NCBI GenBank assembly: GCA_947588995.1
Contig: CANPZI010000018.1
Span: 1 to 55,178 of the forward strand
DNA: 55,178 nt
Direction: 5' to 3'
Source: an uncultured Lachnospiraceae bacterium
Lineage (GTDB): Bacteria > Bacillota > Clostridia > Lachnospirales > Lachnospiraceae
Within the stretch, counting starts at the first letter, position 1. Each line of letters starts with the position of its first letter. Under the pieces are notes generated by a model. It saw nothing but the letters and a program-made list of their open reading frames with translations, did not search any database and was not told the DNA's origin. A program made the translations under genes and the position numbers. Shown in pieces: positions 8,810 through 17,187 of this stretch.

Positions 8810-9169
8810 TTATTCCCGCTCCTGCCAGACCGCCGTGTTGTCCCTCTTGGCGACCATCTGATCGTACTGGCGGTACATCCGCTGCACTTCGTTCTCCAGA
8901 ATATAGTAGTGCCGTATGTACGGAATGAGCAGGATCAGGATCGCTATGGCCAGCAGGCCGACGCCGGGCGAAAAGGCCGTCACACACAGACCGATCACAA
9001 TCACCTCAAGCAATGCGAAAGTCACCGTCACGATCAGGTGGATCAGCCGCTCGTGCTGGAAAAAAGAAATCTGAATCAGATGCTCTCTGATGAGCGCCGC
9101 CCAGTCCAGCCCGTCTTTTGTCAGCAGTCCGTCGATATATTTTCGATATGTTAAGATCCTCTTTTCCAT
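8810..9169 (-). CDS. Small two-span membrane protein
   Basis: 119 aa from the ATG at 9169, which has GGAGGAG 8 nt upstream; the 17-residue extension to 9220 has none. The N-terminal 50 residues are soluble and contain EHLIQISFFQHERLIHLIVTV, then two adjacent hydrophobic spans (TFALLEVIVIGLCVTAF and GVGLLAIAILILLIPYI) and a short charged C-terminus. I know proteins of this pattern in Lachnospiraceae but no function. A strong minus-strand terminator lies just upstream, so the gene starts its own transcript. Confidence 0.75.
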   Translation of the reverse strand: MEKRILTYRKYIDGLLTKDGLDWAALIREHLIQISFFQHERLIHLIVTVTFALLEVIVIGLCVTAFSPGVGLLAIAILILLIPYIRHYYILENEVQRMYRQYDQMVAKRDNTAVWQERE

Positions 9170-9204
9170 GCTTTCTTCTCCTCCCTGAAACCGGGCAAAA
9201 GAAA

Positions 9205-9230
9205 GCTGTCGCTTCCTCAAAAGCGACAGC
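9205..9230 (-). terminator. Rho-independent terminator, minus strand
   Basis: Perfect 10-bp stem GCTGTCGCTT/AAGCGACAGC with a 6-nt loop; on the minus strand it is followed by TTTCTTTT. It ends the transcript of the gene at 9266-9847. Confidence 0.88.
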
Positions 9231-9265
9231 CCGTGTCCTGCGAATCACCCAGCATTGTCATAACG

Positions 9266-9847
9266 CTAAAAATAGAGACCCATTCCACCCAAATCGGCAA
9301 AGCGGTTGGCGGAACCCTGGTCAAAAAGCCCGGCATCGTTTTTCGCAGAGGTGTTCCCGGCAACGAATTTCGCCGCCTGCGGCGCTGTCTGCTTCTCCGC
9401 CCTGTCGCCCATCAGCATATCCCTGGCAGGATAGGGTTTGGAAACCTCATTGAGCTCCTTGTTGTAGAGCGCTTCCTCCTGGGATTCCTCCTCGGTATCT
9501 TCCTTGACAAAAAGCTGAGATACCAGACTCATCTTATGATACAGCGCTGTGTCTTTCCAGTCCGTGTAAGCCTCTTTACTGACCTTATCCAGCACTTTCT
9601 GCACGGGCGTCCGCTTGTCAAAGCCGGCAAGCTTCTCTTTCAGCCGCGTTCCGATATAAGTACCCTTTTCGGTATAAAAGCGCGAGAACGATCTGTTTCC
9701 CTGACCATAAACCGCTCCGCCGGAAATCCCTGCATTGTCGTCCCCGTTGCCGAAAAGCCGGGAACCCTGACTCTGCCGGCGATCCGCCGACGCATTCTGA
9801 ACGGGAAAAAGCGCGCTGCTTCTGTAATCGCCTATATTCGATGTCAT
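9266..9847 (-). CDS. Hypothetical protein, flagellum/secretion-unrelated, low-complexity ends
   Basis: 193 aa with GGAGGTGG 5 nt before the ATG and a terminator after the stop, so it is a real single-gene unit. No signal peptide and no membrane span. The ends are polar and disordered-looking (Q/S/N/G rich), while the middle, about 60-150, is predicted helical and charged (KGTYIGTRLKEKLAGFDKR, then QKVLDKVSKEAYTDWKDTALYHKM). I do not recognise a family. It lies back to back with an ECF sigma gene, and another unrecognised helical protein lies at 11294-12223 on the other side of that sigma pair. Confidence 0.7.
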   Translation of the reverse strand: MTSNIGDYRSSALFPVQNASADRRQSQGSRLFGNGDDNAGISGGAVYGQGNRSFSRFYTEKGTYIGTRLKEKLAGFDKRTPVQKVLDKVSKEAYTDWKDTALYHKMSLVSQLFVKEDTEEESQEEALYNKELNEVSKPYPARDMLMGDRAEKQTAPQAAKFVAGNTSAKNDAGLFDQGSANRFADLGGMGLYF

Positions 9848-10077
9848 ATAGCCACCTCCTGACCGGCCGCGTGCAAATATGCTGCGGCCACCGGCTGCCG
9901 ATATTCTCCTGTCTTTGTTCGTAATAGTTCAAACTGATTCAGTTTCAGCATAACATACCTTTCTGTAAAATACCAGCGTCAAAATGCGTAAACTGCAAAA
10001 TTTTCCGTCACATTTCGCAGGGTTCGCCCGTATATAGGGTGAGAGATCTCCAAAAGATACCGACAACCCGGGCCGCC

Positions 10078-10086
10078 TGCTATAAT
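10078..10086 (+). promoter_or_regulatory. Extended -10 promoter for the second ECF operon
   Basis: TGCTATAAT is a full extended -10 box about 40 nt upstream of the GTG start at 10126. There is no good -35 hexamer at 17 nt, which is usual for extended -10 promoters. Confidence 0.55.
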
Positions 10087-10125
10087 GAATGGTGAATCCG
10101 CAGCCGGAGAAAGGAGCAATCTGTA

Positions 10126-10593
10126 GTGAACAGGAAAAACGAGACGGACATCGCCCGCGTGCTGCGCACCTATGGCGACGCCCTCTACCGCACCGCCTGC
10201 CTGCTCTTGGGAAATCCCCACGACGTGCAGGACATCCTGCAGGAAGTGCTGCTGCGCTATATGGAGAAAGCGCCTGATTTTCAGTCGCCCGACCACGAAA
10301 AGGCCTGGCTGCTGCGCGTGACGTCAAACTGCTGCAAGGACTGCCTGCGTTTTCGCATACGGCATTCCCACATGGACATAGACGCGCTGCAGGAAAGCCT
10401 GCCCGCGCCGGACAAACAACAGCTTATCCGGGAACTGTACGCGCTGCCCGCCAAGTATAAGACCGTACTGATCCTCTTCTACTTCGAGGGCTACTCCGCC
10501 GGAGAGATCGCCCGCATCCTCGGCCTGTCGGAGAACGCCGTGCGCAAACGCCTGCAGCGGGCCAGAGAAGCATTGAAAAAAGAACTCACCTGA
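10126..10593 (+). CDS. ECF-type sigma factor (second)
   Basis: 155 aa, GTG start preceded by AAAGGAG. Region 2: YGDALYRTACLLLGNPHDVQDILQEVLLRY; region 4: LPAKYKTVLILFYFEGYSAGEI and GLSENAVRKRLQRAREALK. Both sigma-70 DNA-reading parts are complete. The next gene begins 31 nt later and encodes a one-span membrane protein, so this is a sigma/anti-sigma operon. It is unlike the ECF factor at 8241-8738 in detail, so it is a separate regulator rather than a duplicate. Confidence 0.92.
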   Translation: MNRKNETDIARVLRTYGDALYRTACLLLGNPHDVQDILQEVLLRYMEKAPDFQSPDHEKAWLLRVTSNCCKDCLRFRIRHSHMDIDALQESLPAPDKQQLIRELYALPAKYKTVLILFYFEGYSAGEIARILGLSENAVRKRLQRAREALKKELT

Positions 10594-10624
10594 AAATAAA
10601 CCGCTTGTGAAAGGAGCCTGTCCT

Positions 10625-11269
10625 ATGAACGAAAAAGAACTGTTAAGTCTGAAAGAAACCATCACCATGCCGTCCGATACGGCGGACGCTCTGCTGCAGG
10701 GCTGCACCAAGGCCCGCAGAAAGCCATTCCGCTATGGGCGTTATTCCGCCGTATGCGCGGCGCTGACCGCCCTGCTCTGCACCGCCGCCATCGGCTCTAC
10801 CTCCTATGCGACATATAACGCCTATCAGGAGAAGCAGCTGGCGATCTTCATGGAACCGGATATGACGACGGAGGAGAAAGCCGCGCTCGGCGAACAGCTC
10901 GCGCAGATGCCGGAGCTATCCGACTGCCACTACATCAGCGGCAGCGCCGCGTGGGAGGATTTCAGGGCGCGCTTTCTCACCGGCGATGAGGAGATCGAGA
11001 AGCTGGCCGACGCTTTCGCGGATAACCCGCTGAAAGATTCCGACAATTATCGCGTCTCCGTCCGCTTCACCGCAAACACGGAAGAAGTCCGCGCCAAGAT
11101 CGAGGCGCTTGCGGGTGTGCGCAAAATCCAGACCATACAGGAACTGTATGATGTGAAAGAGGAGTATCCGGACGGTACGGTACGCTTGTGGATCACCGAT
11201 AAGGAAGATCCCGACGCGGTGATCAACTATATCCTGGAGCAGGAGGATGCGCCGCACCCCGCGAAGTAA
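10625..11269 (+). CDS. Membrane anti-sigma candidate with FtsX-like extracellular domain
   Basis: 214 aa from the ATG at 10625, which has AAAGGAG 8 nt upstream. A short cytoplasmic part (residues 1-40, basic) is followed by one membrane span (YSAVCAALTALLCTAAIGSTSYA). The outside domain resembles the FtsX extracellular domain: CHYISGSAAWEDFRARF, then a short hydrophobic/acidic stretch, NPLKDSDNYRVSVRF and VRAKIEALAGVRKIQ. In FtsX that domain contacts peptidoglycan-hydrolase activators. I infer an anti-sigma whose sensor was derived from FtsX and may report on the cell wall. No zinc anti-sigma motif is visible. Confidence 0.75.
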   Translation: MNEKELLSLKETITMPSDTADALLQGCTKARRKPFRYGRYSAVCAALTALLCTAAIGSTSYATYNAYQEKQLAIFMEPDMTTEEKAALGEQLAQMPELSDCHYISGSAAWEDFRARFLTGDEEIEKLADAFADNPLKDSDNYRVSVRFTANTEEVRAKIEALAGVRKIQTIQELYDVKEEYPDGTVRLWITDKEDPDAVINYILEQEDAPHPAK

Positions 11270-11293
11270 AGCTGACGCTCTTCTCCCAGTCCC

Positions 11294-12223
11294 CTACACT
11301 TTCTTCCCGACGCCCGAAAACGGCAGCTTCAGGAAGATAAAATCCATCGCGAACTCCGCGGCCGCGTGCGACAGCACCGACAGGTTGACGTCCGGCTCCT
11401 GTTTCTCACCTGTCGCGCGCTCGATCGAATAGCACTGCAGCATGCGGCTGCGGATCTGGCTCCTGCACTTTGCGATCTCATCCAGATAGTCCTGCTCCCG
11501 CTCCCGTTTGAGCCAGAGTTTTTCGCACAGCTCCAGGTATTCCTTGCGCTTTTTCTTACGCTTCTCCTGCTCCGCGATCTGCTGCCGCCGCTGCTCGGCC
11601 AGCCGTCTGCTGCGGTTCTCCTTGGCGAAACAGTAGCCGCGGTACTCTTTCTTCGTCGCGCCGAAGTAGTGGGAACGGTAGCTGCTCTCCCCCATCCTGC
11701 CCCACGGATTGTATGCGCCCAGGTCTCGCCTGATCGTGTCGAGCACCCACTTCTCATACTCCGGGTCCGCTTTCATCGCCGCGAATCCCTCCTCGGAGAT
11801 CTGTATCGACACGGCATCCTGCATCTGCGAGGGATCGACGGGCATACGGATGATCTTGTCGTAGATGTACTGCTTATACTCCTCCATCGTCATATCCGCC
11901 GCAGAGTAGATGCGCCCGACGCCCGCTGCCGCCGCGGTTTTTTCGGCTGTCTGTCCACCAATCGTCTCAGCCTCTTCTGCCGCCTGTCCCCCTGTTGCCT
12001 GCGTCCCTACGGCTGCCTGACCCGCGGATGTCTGCTCTGCCGCTCCGCCCACAGACGTCCGTCCGATCCCCTGTCCCGCTTTCTGCCCGGCCGCCTCTAT
12101 CGCCCGCCGAAATGAACCCGCGCCGTCGCCGTCAGACCCGCCGGTATTTCCGGCCATCCCCCGCGCCGCGCGGAGCATCTGCAGATAAAACCTTGTCGTC
12201 GCGTCCAGAAATATTCCGCTCAT
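11294..12223 (-). CDS. Hypothetical coiled-coil protein with Ala/Gly/Thr-rich linker
   Basis: 309 aa, start supported by GGGAGG. Residues 1-22 form a short conserved-looking head (MSGIFLDATTRFYLQM). Residues 25-105 are a low-complexity G/A/T/Q/E linker. Residues 110-200 contain a compact segment (EEYKQYIYDKIIRMPVDPSQ, then ISEEGFAAMKADPEYEKWVL and GESSYRSHYFGATKKEYRGY). Residues 205-265 are a very basic coiled coil (R/K/E/Q). No signal peptide or membrane span. Not a family I can name. It is convergent with the FtsX-like anti-sigma gene. Confidence 0.68.
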   Translation of the reverse strand: MSGIFLDATTRFYLQMLRAARGMAGNTGGSDGDGAGSFRRAIEAAGQKAGQGIGRTSVGGAAEQTSAGQAAVGTQATGGQAAEEAETIGGQTAEKTAAAAGVGRIYSAADMTMEEYKQYIYDKIIRMPVDPSQMQDAVSIQISEEGFAAMKADPEYEKWVLDTIRRDLGAYNPWGRMGESSYRSHYFGATKKEYRGYCFAKENRSRRLAEQRRQQIAEQEKRKKKRKEYLELCEKLWLKREREQDYLDEIAKCRSQIRSRMLQCYSIERATGEKQEPDVNLSVLSHAAAEFAMDFIFLKLPFSGVGKKV

Positions 12224-12285
12224 AGACAGCCTCCCTCCCCAAAAAATTCCTTACAGACACTTTGCTCTCTGCCATAAACACGAAC

Positions 12286-12312
12286 GGGGAAGCGAAAAAG
12301 TTTCACTTCCCC
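12286..12312. other. Hairpin between two minus-strand genes
   Basis: GGGGAAG...CTTCCCC with an inner GAAA/TTTC forms a stable stem, downstream of the amylase gene on the minus strand. The expected U tract is poor, so I call it a hairpin rather than a terminator. A second small stem (GTTTTCG/CGAAAC) lies at about 12327-12342. Confidence 0.5.
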
Positions 12313-12364
12313 ATAAAATGTGGCGTTTTCGTCACGAAACGGTATGTTTTTGTCATGAAGTTAT

Positions 12365-14494
12365 CTATTGAAACTGCAGGAAATTCCGCATAATCGGGTT
12401 CTCATAGCGCAGGATGATCGCGGAGGTCGGCCCGAGCGTCACCGTGACGTTGCCGGAAATCACCGGGTATTCCGTTTCCTGCGTCGTATAGCCGTCCGCC
12501 GTCGTCAGCAGAAGCCGCTTCATCATGCAGTCCATCGGCACGCCGAGGTACCACACCGTGAACTCTTTCGTGATTTCGTAGTCATTGTTGTTGACGACAA
12601 TCAGCGACTGCCCTTGCTTGGTGAATCTGCCGTAGCTGAGCACATTGTAGTCGCTCTCCATATGCTTCAGCGAACCGGTCAGGAATTCCCTGTGCGATTT
12701 GTGGATGCGGATGATATCCCTGTGAAAGGCAATCAGCTCCTGATCCTCGTGTCCCCACGGATAAGTGCGCCGGTTGTCCGGGTCAGTGAAGCCGCACACG
12801 CCCGCCTCGTCGCCGTAATAGACCGTGGGCGCGCCGGGCCAGGTCATCTGAATCACCACGGCCTCCCGCATGACCGCCTTGTTGATGCCCGCGTTGGCCG
12901 CCTCCGGCCCGAGCGTATTTGTCCTGCCGACTTTGTGGTTTGTCCTCGTCAGGAAGCGGGAGTGATCGTGATTGGACAGCTCGTTCATCGCCACCTGCAG
13001 GGACGAAGTCGTAAAGCTGGCGCCGTGATGCTGCATCGCGCCCCAGAAGCTGTCCACATTGCCCAGCAGATCCTCTCTGTAGTCGTCGCTGTGTTTCTGC
13101 ATCCCGGTGAGAAACCAGGTCACGGGTTCCATGAAAGCATCGTAGTTCATGACGGTGTCCCACTCGTCGCCCTGCAGCCAGTCTCTGGGACTGCCGTAGT
13201 GCTCCGCCAGGATGATCGCGTCGGGATTCGCCATCTTGACCGTCTTGCGGAATTCTTTCCAGAAATTGTGGTTGAACTCGGGCGAGTGGCCCAGGTCCGC
13301 CGCCACGTCCAGGCGCCACCCGTCCGCATTGTAGGGCGGAGATACCCACTTGCGCGCAATATATAAGATGTAATCCATCAGGTGCTTGGAATTTTCATAG
13401 TTGAGCTTGGGCAGCGTATCGTGTCCCCACCAGCCGTCATAGCTGCCGTTGTACGGCCATTTATGATCGTCATGGAACTGGAAATAGTCGTGGTACGCGC
13501 TGTCCTCAGAGATATAGGCGCCTTTCTCGTAGCCCTCCGCGTTCTCATAGATCCGCTCTCTGTCCATCCACTTGTTGAAAGAGCCGCAGTGATTGAACAC
13601 GCCGTCCAGAATGACTTTCATGCCGCGCCTGTGCGCCTCTTTTACCACCTCGGCAAAGAACTCGTTGCTCGCCTCCAGATTCTCCCGGTTGGTCACGCGG
13701 TCGATATACCTCGTGGCGAAGCGGTTCTCCTGCTGATCGGGCCTTAACAGTTCTCCCTCATCGTGCACGATCTTCCCGAAATGGGGGTCAATATAGTCAT
13801 AGTCCTGAATGTCGTACTTGTGATTCGAAGGTGAGACGAACAGCGGATTGAAGTAGATCACGTCTATCCCCAGATCCTGCAGATAGTCCATCTTATCCAG
13901 CACGCCCTGCAGGTCGCCGCCGTAAAACTCCCTGACGCCCATGGCCGCGGGATACTTGTTCCAGTCCTCCACCCTGACCGTCTTGTCACCGATATACTGG
14001 TACTCGTTCGTCAGCACATCGTTCGTGGGATCGCCGTTGCAGAAACGGTCCACATAGATCTGATAGAAGACCGCGCCTTTCGCCCAGTCCGGCGTCTTGA
14101 AGCCGGGAATCAGGCGGAAATGATAATACTCGTTGATATCCTTGCAGACGCCCCGCGTATCATAGTAGCAGACGATCCTGCCCACGCACACTTCAAAATA
14201 GTAGGCGACCGTCTCATTGTCCAGCTGCAGGGAGTGCTCATAATAGTCGAAGAAATTGTCCGTCTCCGCTTTGAGCATCAGATGCTTCTCCCCTTTACAC
14301 ACCAGAAATACCTTGTCAATATTGTTCCGTTTCGTGCGGAAATGGATACTGACTTCCCCGTAAGCACTCGGCTCCGGCGGATATACATAGTCCTCCGTCA
14401 TATCGGAAAACAGAGCTTTTCTGCTGAATACCGGACGCATGGACGATAAGTACTGCTGATTTCTTTCCGCCTTTTGAAACTGACTGAGATCCAT
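12365..14494 (-). CDS. GH13 neopullulanase/maltogenic-amylase-type alpha-glycosidase
   Basis: 709 aa. Residues ~45-130 look like a CBM34-type N-domain; the (beta/alpha)8 barrel starts near WAKGAVFYQIYVDRF. The four GH13 regions are all present: DGVFNHCG (297-304), GWRLDVAAD with nucleophile Asp396, ILAEHYG with acid Glu431, and LSNHDHSR with Asp510. No signal peptide, so it acts on malto-oligosaccharides, cyclodextrins or pullulan fragments inside the cell (family knowledge). GGAGG lies 12 nt before the ATG, slightly far. A promoter is visible at 14532-14560. It is transcribed alone. Confidence 0.92.
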   Translation of the reverse strand: MDLSQFQKAERNQQYLSSMRPVFSRKALFSDMTEDYVYPPEPSAYGEVSIHFRTKRNNIDKVFLVCKGEKHLMLKAETDNFFDYYEHSLQLDNETVAYYFEVCVGRIVCYYDTRGVCKDINEYYHFRLIPGFKTPDWAKGAVFYQIYVDRFCNGDPTNDVLTNEYQYIGDKTVRVEDWNKYPAAMGVREFYGGDLQGVLDKMDYLQDLGIDVIYFNPLFVSPSNHKYDIQDYDYIDPHFGKIVHDEGELLRPDQQENRFATRYIDRVTNRENLEASNEFFAEVVKEAHRRGMKVILDGVFNHCGSFNKWMDRERIYENAEGYEKGAYISEDSAYHDYFQFHDDHKWPYNGSYDGWWGHDTLPKLNYENSKHLMDYILYIARKWVSPPYNADGWRLDVAADLGHSPEFNHNFWKEFRKTVKMANPDAIILAEHYGSPRDWLQGDEWDTVMNYDAFMEPVTWFLTGMQKHSDDYREDLLGNVDSFWGAMQHHGASFTTSSLQVAMNELSNHDHSRFLTRTNHKVGRTNTLGPEAANAGINKAVMREAVVIQMTWPGAPTVYYGDEAGVCGFTDPDNRRTYPWGHEDQELIAFHRDIIRIHKSHREFLTGSLKHMESDYNVLSYGRFTKQGQSLIVVNNNDYEITKEFTVWYLGVPMDCMMKRLLLTTADGYTTQETEYPVISGNVTVTLGPTSAIILRYENPIMRNFLQFQ

Positions 14495-14531
14495 GTCTTG
14501 TGCTTTCCTCCAAAAAACTACATATATGACT

Positions 14532-14560
14532 ATTGTATACTATATATTGTGTTTATTCAA
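14532..14560 (-). promoter_or_regulatory. Sigma-A-type promoter for the GH13 gene
   Basis: On the minus strand TTGAAT (14555-14560) and TACAAT (14532-14537) are separated by exactly 17 nt, in AT-rich DNA 38 nt upstream of the start. Confidence 0.65.
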
Positions 14561-14608
14561 GGATTTTCCGCTTGACTTAGCGCAGACGGGGAGAGAACCC
14601 CCGGACGG

Positions 14609-14642
14609 TAAAAGAGGCAGTTTATACAAACTGCCTCTTTTA
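14609..14642. terminator. Strong bidirectional terminator below ftsH
   Basis: Stem TAAAAGAGGCAGTTT with AACTGCCTCTTTTA is perfect over 14 bp and A/T-flanked on both sides. Its position fits termination of the minus-strand ftsH operon. The ~150 nt between it and the ftsH stop holds no gene that I can see. Confidence 0.85.
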
Positions 14643-14795
14643 GAGAAGGTATTTCTTTCTTATGGGGTATAGCAAAAAACTATATAATGTATTGGGGGTT
14701 ACAAGTGTATATTAGCATAGCCCCCACACAGCCACAATACCAAGGTTTCACAAATATTACAATTTTCGATGTTTGTTTTTGTGCAAAATATACAA

Positions 14796-16643
14796 TTATA
14801 CCGTCTCCACCGCTTCCTCAGGCTGCGGGTACTCCTTGTCGAAAAGCGCCTCGAACTCGGCGCGGCCGATCTTCTCTTTCTCCAGCAGAAGCTCGGCGCA
14901 TTTATGCAGAACGCTCTCCTGCTCCAGAATGATCGCTTTCGCCTTTCCGTAACAGTCGTCGATAATCGCCTTGACCTCCCTGTCGATCTGCCCCGAAATC
15001 TCCTCGCTGTGATTCTTGGCGTGCGCCAGATCCCTGCCGATGAACACCTCGTCGTCATCGTCGGCATAGTTGATGATGCCGAGCTTCTCTGACATGCCGT
15101 AGCGCGTCACCATGCGGCGCGCTTCCTCCGTCACCTGCTTGATATCGTTCATCGCGCCCGTCGTCACATCGTCGAAGATGATCTCCTCCGCGATACGGCC
15201 GCCCAGGCCTACCATAATATCCTGCAGCATTTTGCCTTTGGTCAAAAATTCATCATCATTCCTCGGCATCGGCATGGTATAACCCGCCGCGGTAGCGCCC
15301 GTGGGAATGATGGAGACCGTATAGACCGGCCCCACATCGGGAAGCACGTGGAACAGAATCGCATGACCCGCCTCATGGTAGGCCGTAATCCGCTTCTCCT
15401 TGTCGGAGATGAGACGGCTCTTCTTCTCCGTGCCGATACCGACTTTGACGAACGCCCTCTTGATATCATCCTGCTTGACAAACACGCGCTCATCCATGGC
15501 CGCGTTGATCGCCGCCTCATTCAGCAGATTCTCCAGGTCCGCACCGGTAAATCCCGCCGTGGTCTGCGCAATCTGTCTTAAATCCACGTCGTCGCCCAGC
15601 GGCTTATTCTGCGCATGCACCCTGAGGATATCTTCCCGGCCTCTCACGTCGGGCCGCGCCACCGCAATCTTGCGGTCAAACCGGCCCGGCCTCATGATCG
15701 CGGGATCGAGGATGTCCACGCGGTTAGTCGCCGCCATCACGATGATGCCCTCGTTGACGCCGAAACCGTCCATCTCCACCAACAATTGGTTCAGCGTCTG
15801 CTCGCGCTCGTCGTGGCCGCCGCCCATACCGGTGCCGCGCCGCCTCGCCACGGCATCAATCTCATCGATGAAGATAATACACGGCGCGTGCCGCTTCGCC
15901 TCCGCAAACATATCCCGCACGCGGGAAGCGCCGACGCCCACGAACATCTCCACGAAATCCGAACCGGAAATGCTGAAGAAAGGCACGTTTGCCTCGCCCG
16001 CAATCGCCTTGGCCAGCAGTGTCTTACCCGTGCCGGGCGCACCCTCCAAGAGGATGCCTTTCGGGATACGCGCCCCCACTTTCGTGAATTTGCCCGGTTC
16101 TTTCAGAAACTCCACGATCTCCTGAAGCTCTTCTTTCTCCTCTTTCAGTCCGGCTACACCGTCCAGCTTGATGGTATTCTCGCCGCCCAGTGTCAGCTTG
16201 GCGCGGCTGCGGCCGAAGTTCATCATCTTGCCGCCGCCTCCGCCGGCATTCTGCCCGTTCATCATCACGAAGAAGAACACGCAGACCACCACCACAATCA
16301 AGACCGGAAATACACTGTTTAAGAACCAGCTCTCCTCAGGGACATTCTCTACCCTCGGATCGAGGCCGTAGCTTCTCACCAATTCCTCCATCTCAGTCAC
16401 ATCCGTGACATACAGCGTCCGCTCTTCCCCGTTCTTCAGCGTAATTTCCAGCGAGCCGGTGGGCACGTCCCTGTTGGGACAGATGTTGACCAGCGCCACC
16501 TCGTTGTTTTCCAGCTGGTTCACAAACTGTCCCTTCGTATAACCGCTGTTCTGCACTTTCAGCGTACCGATCCACACCGTAAACAGCAGCAGCCCGATAA
16601 TAATCACAAAATACAAATAGAAACTTCTGTTATTTCTGCTCAA
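14796..16643 (-). CDS. ftsH: ATP-dependent zinc metalloprotease FtsH
   Basis: 615 aa, a normal length. The N-terminus has a membrane span ([18 protein letters not shown]), an extracytoplasmic part and a second span ([17 protein letters not shown]). The AAA+ domain shows Walker A GAPGTGKT (201-208), Walker B IIFIDEID (256-263) and the second region of homology ending RPGRFD. The protease has HEAGH (423-427). FtsH is the membrane-bound quality-control protease that removes misassembled membrane proteins and regulatory substrates. It is the last gene of the tilS-hpt-ftsH cluster, 16 nt after hpt, an arrangement conserved in Firmicutes. Confidence 0.97.
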   Translation of the reverse strand: MSRNNRSFYLYFVIIIGLLLFTVWIGTLKVQNSGYTKGQFVNQLENNEVALVNICPNRDVPTGSLEITLKNGEERTLYVTDVTEMEELVRSYGLDPRVENVPEESWFLNSVFPVLIVVVVCVFFFVMMNGQNAGGGGGKMMNFGRSRAKLTLGGENTIKLDGVAGLKEEKEELQEIVEFLKEPGKFTKVGARIPKGILLEGAPGTGKTLLAKAIAGEANVPFFSISGSDFVEMFVGVGASRVRDMFAEAKRHAPCIIFIDEIDAVARRRGTGMGGGHDEREQTLNQLLVEMDGFGVNEGIIVMAATNRVDILDPAIMRPGRFDRKIAVARPDVRGREDILRVHAQNKPLGDDVDLRQIAQTTAGFTGADLENLLNEAAINAAMDERVFVKQDDIKRAFVKVGIGTEKKSRLISDKEKRITAYHEAGHAILFHVLPDVGPVYTVSIIPTGATAAGYTMPMPRNDDEFLTKGKMLQDIMVGLGGRIAEEIIFDDVTTGAMNDIKQVTEEARRMVTRYGMSEKLGIINYADDDDEVFIGRDLAHAKNHSEEISGQIDREVKAIIDDCYGKAKAIILEQESVLHKCAELLLEKEKIGRAEFEALFDKEYPQPEEAVETV

Positions 16644-16659
16644 AGTATACCTCTTTCAT

Positions 16660-17187
16660 CTACTCGTCAAATTTTACCACACCGATATACGGCAGGTTGC
16701 GGTACTTCTGGTCATAGTCCAGGCCGTAGCCCACGACAAACTCGTCCGGAATCTGAAAGCCCGTGTAATCCACCTTGACGTCCACGACTCTTCTGTCCGG
16801 CTTGTCAAGCAGCGTACAGAGCTTTACGTCCGCCGCCCCTCTGCTCCTCATCATCTCCAGCAGATAGCTCAACGTCCGACCGGAATCCACGATATCCTCC
16901 ACGACAATGACATGCCTGTCCGTCAGCGGCTCGTCCAGATCCTTTACGATCCTGACCACACCGCTCGACTTCGTGTCCCCGCCGTAACTGGACACGGACA
17001 TAAAATCCAGGGAAACCGGCACACTGATCCGCTTGGCCAGCTCACACATAAAAAAGCTCGCGCCCTTGAGCACGCAGACCAGATGTACCTTTTTGCCCGC
17101 GTAATCTCTGGAAATCTGCTCACCGAGTTCCCGAATCCGCCTGTTTACCTCCTCCTCGCTCAACAGTACCTCAATCCGTTCTGTCAT
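16660..17187 (-). CDS. hpt: Hypoxanthine phosphoribosyltransferase
   Basis: 175 aa starting at the second of two adjacent ATGs, because AGGAGG is only 2 nt from the first (17190) and 5 nt from the second. The PRPP loop VVEDIVDSGRTL, the early LKGASFFMCEL and DFMSVSSYGGDTKSSG flexible loop, and the late DEFVVGYGLDYDQKYRNLPYIG are typical. It salvages hypoxanthine and guanine to IMP/GMP. The 5' end overlaps the 3' end of tilS by about 17 nt, which implies translational coupling. Confidence 0.96.
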   Translation of the reverse strand: MTERIEVLLSEEEVNRRIRELGEQISRDYAGKKVHLVCVLKGASFFMCELAKRISVPVSLDFMSVSSYGGDTKSSGVVRIVKDLDEPLTDRHVIVVEDIVDSGRTLSYLLEMMRSRGAADVKLCTLLDKPDRRVVDVKVDYTGFQIPDEFVVGYGLDYDQKYRNLPYIGVVKFDE

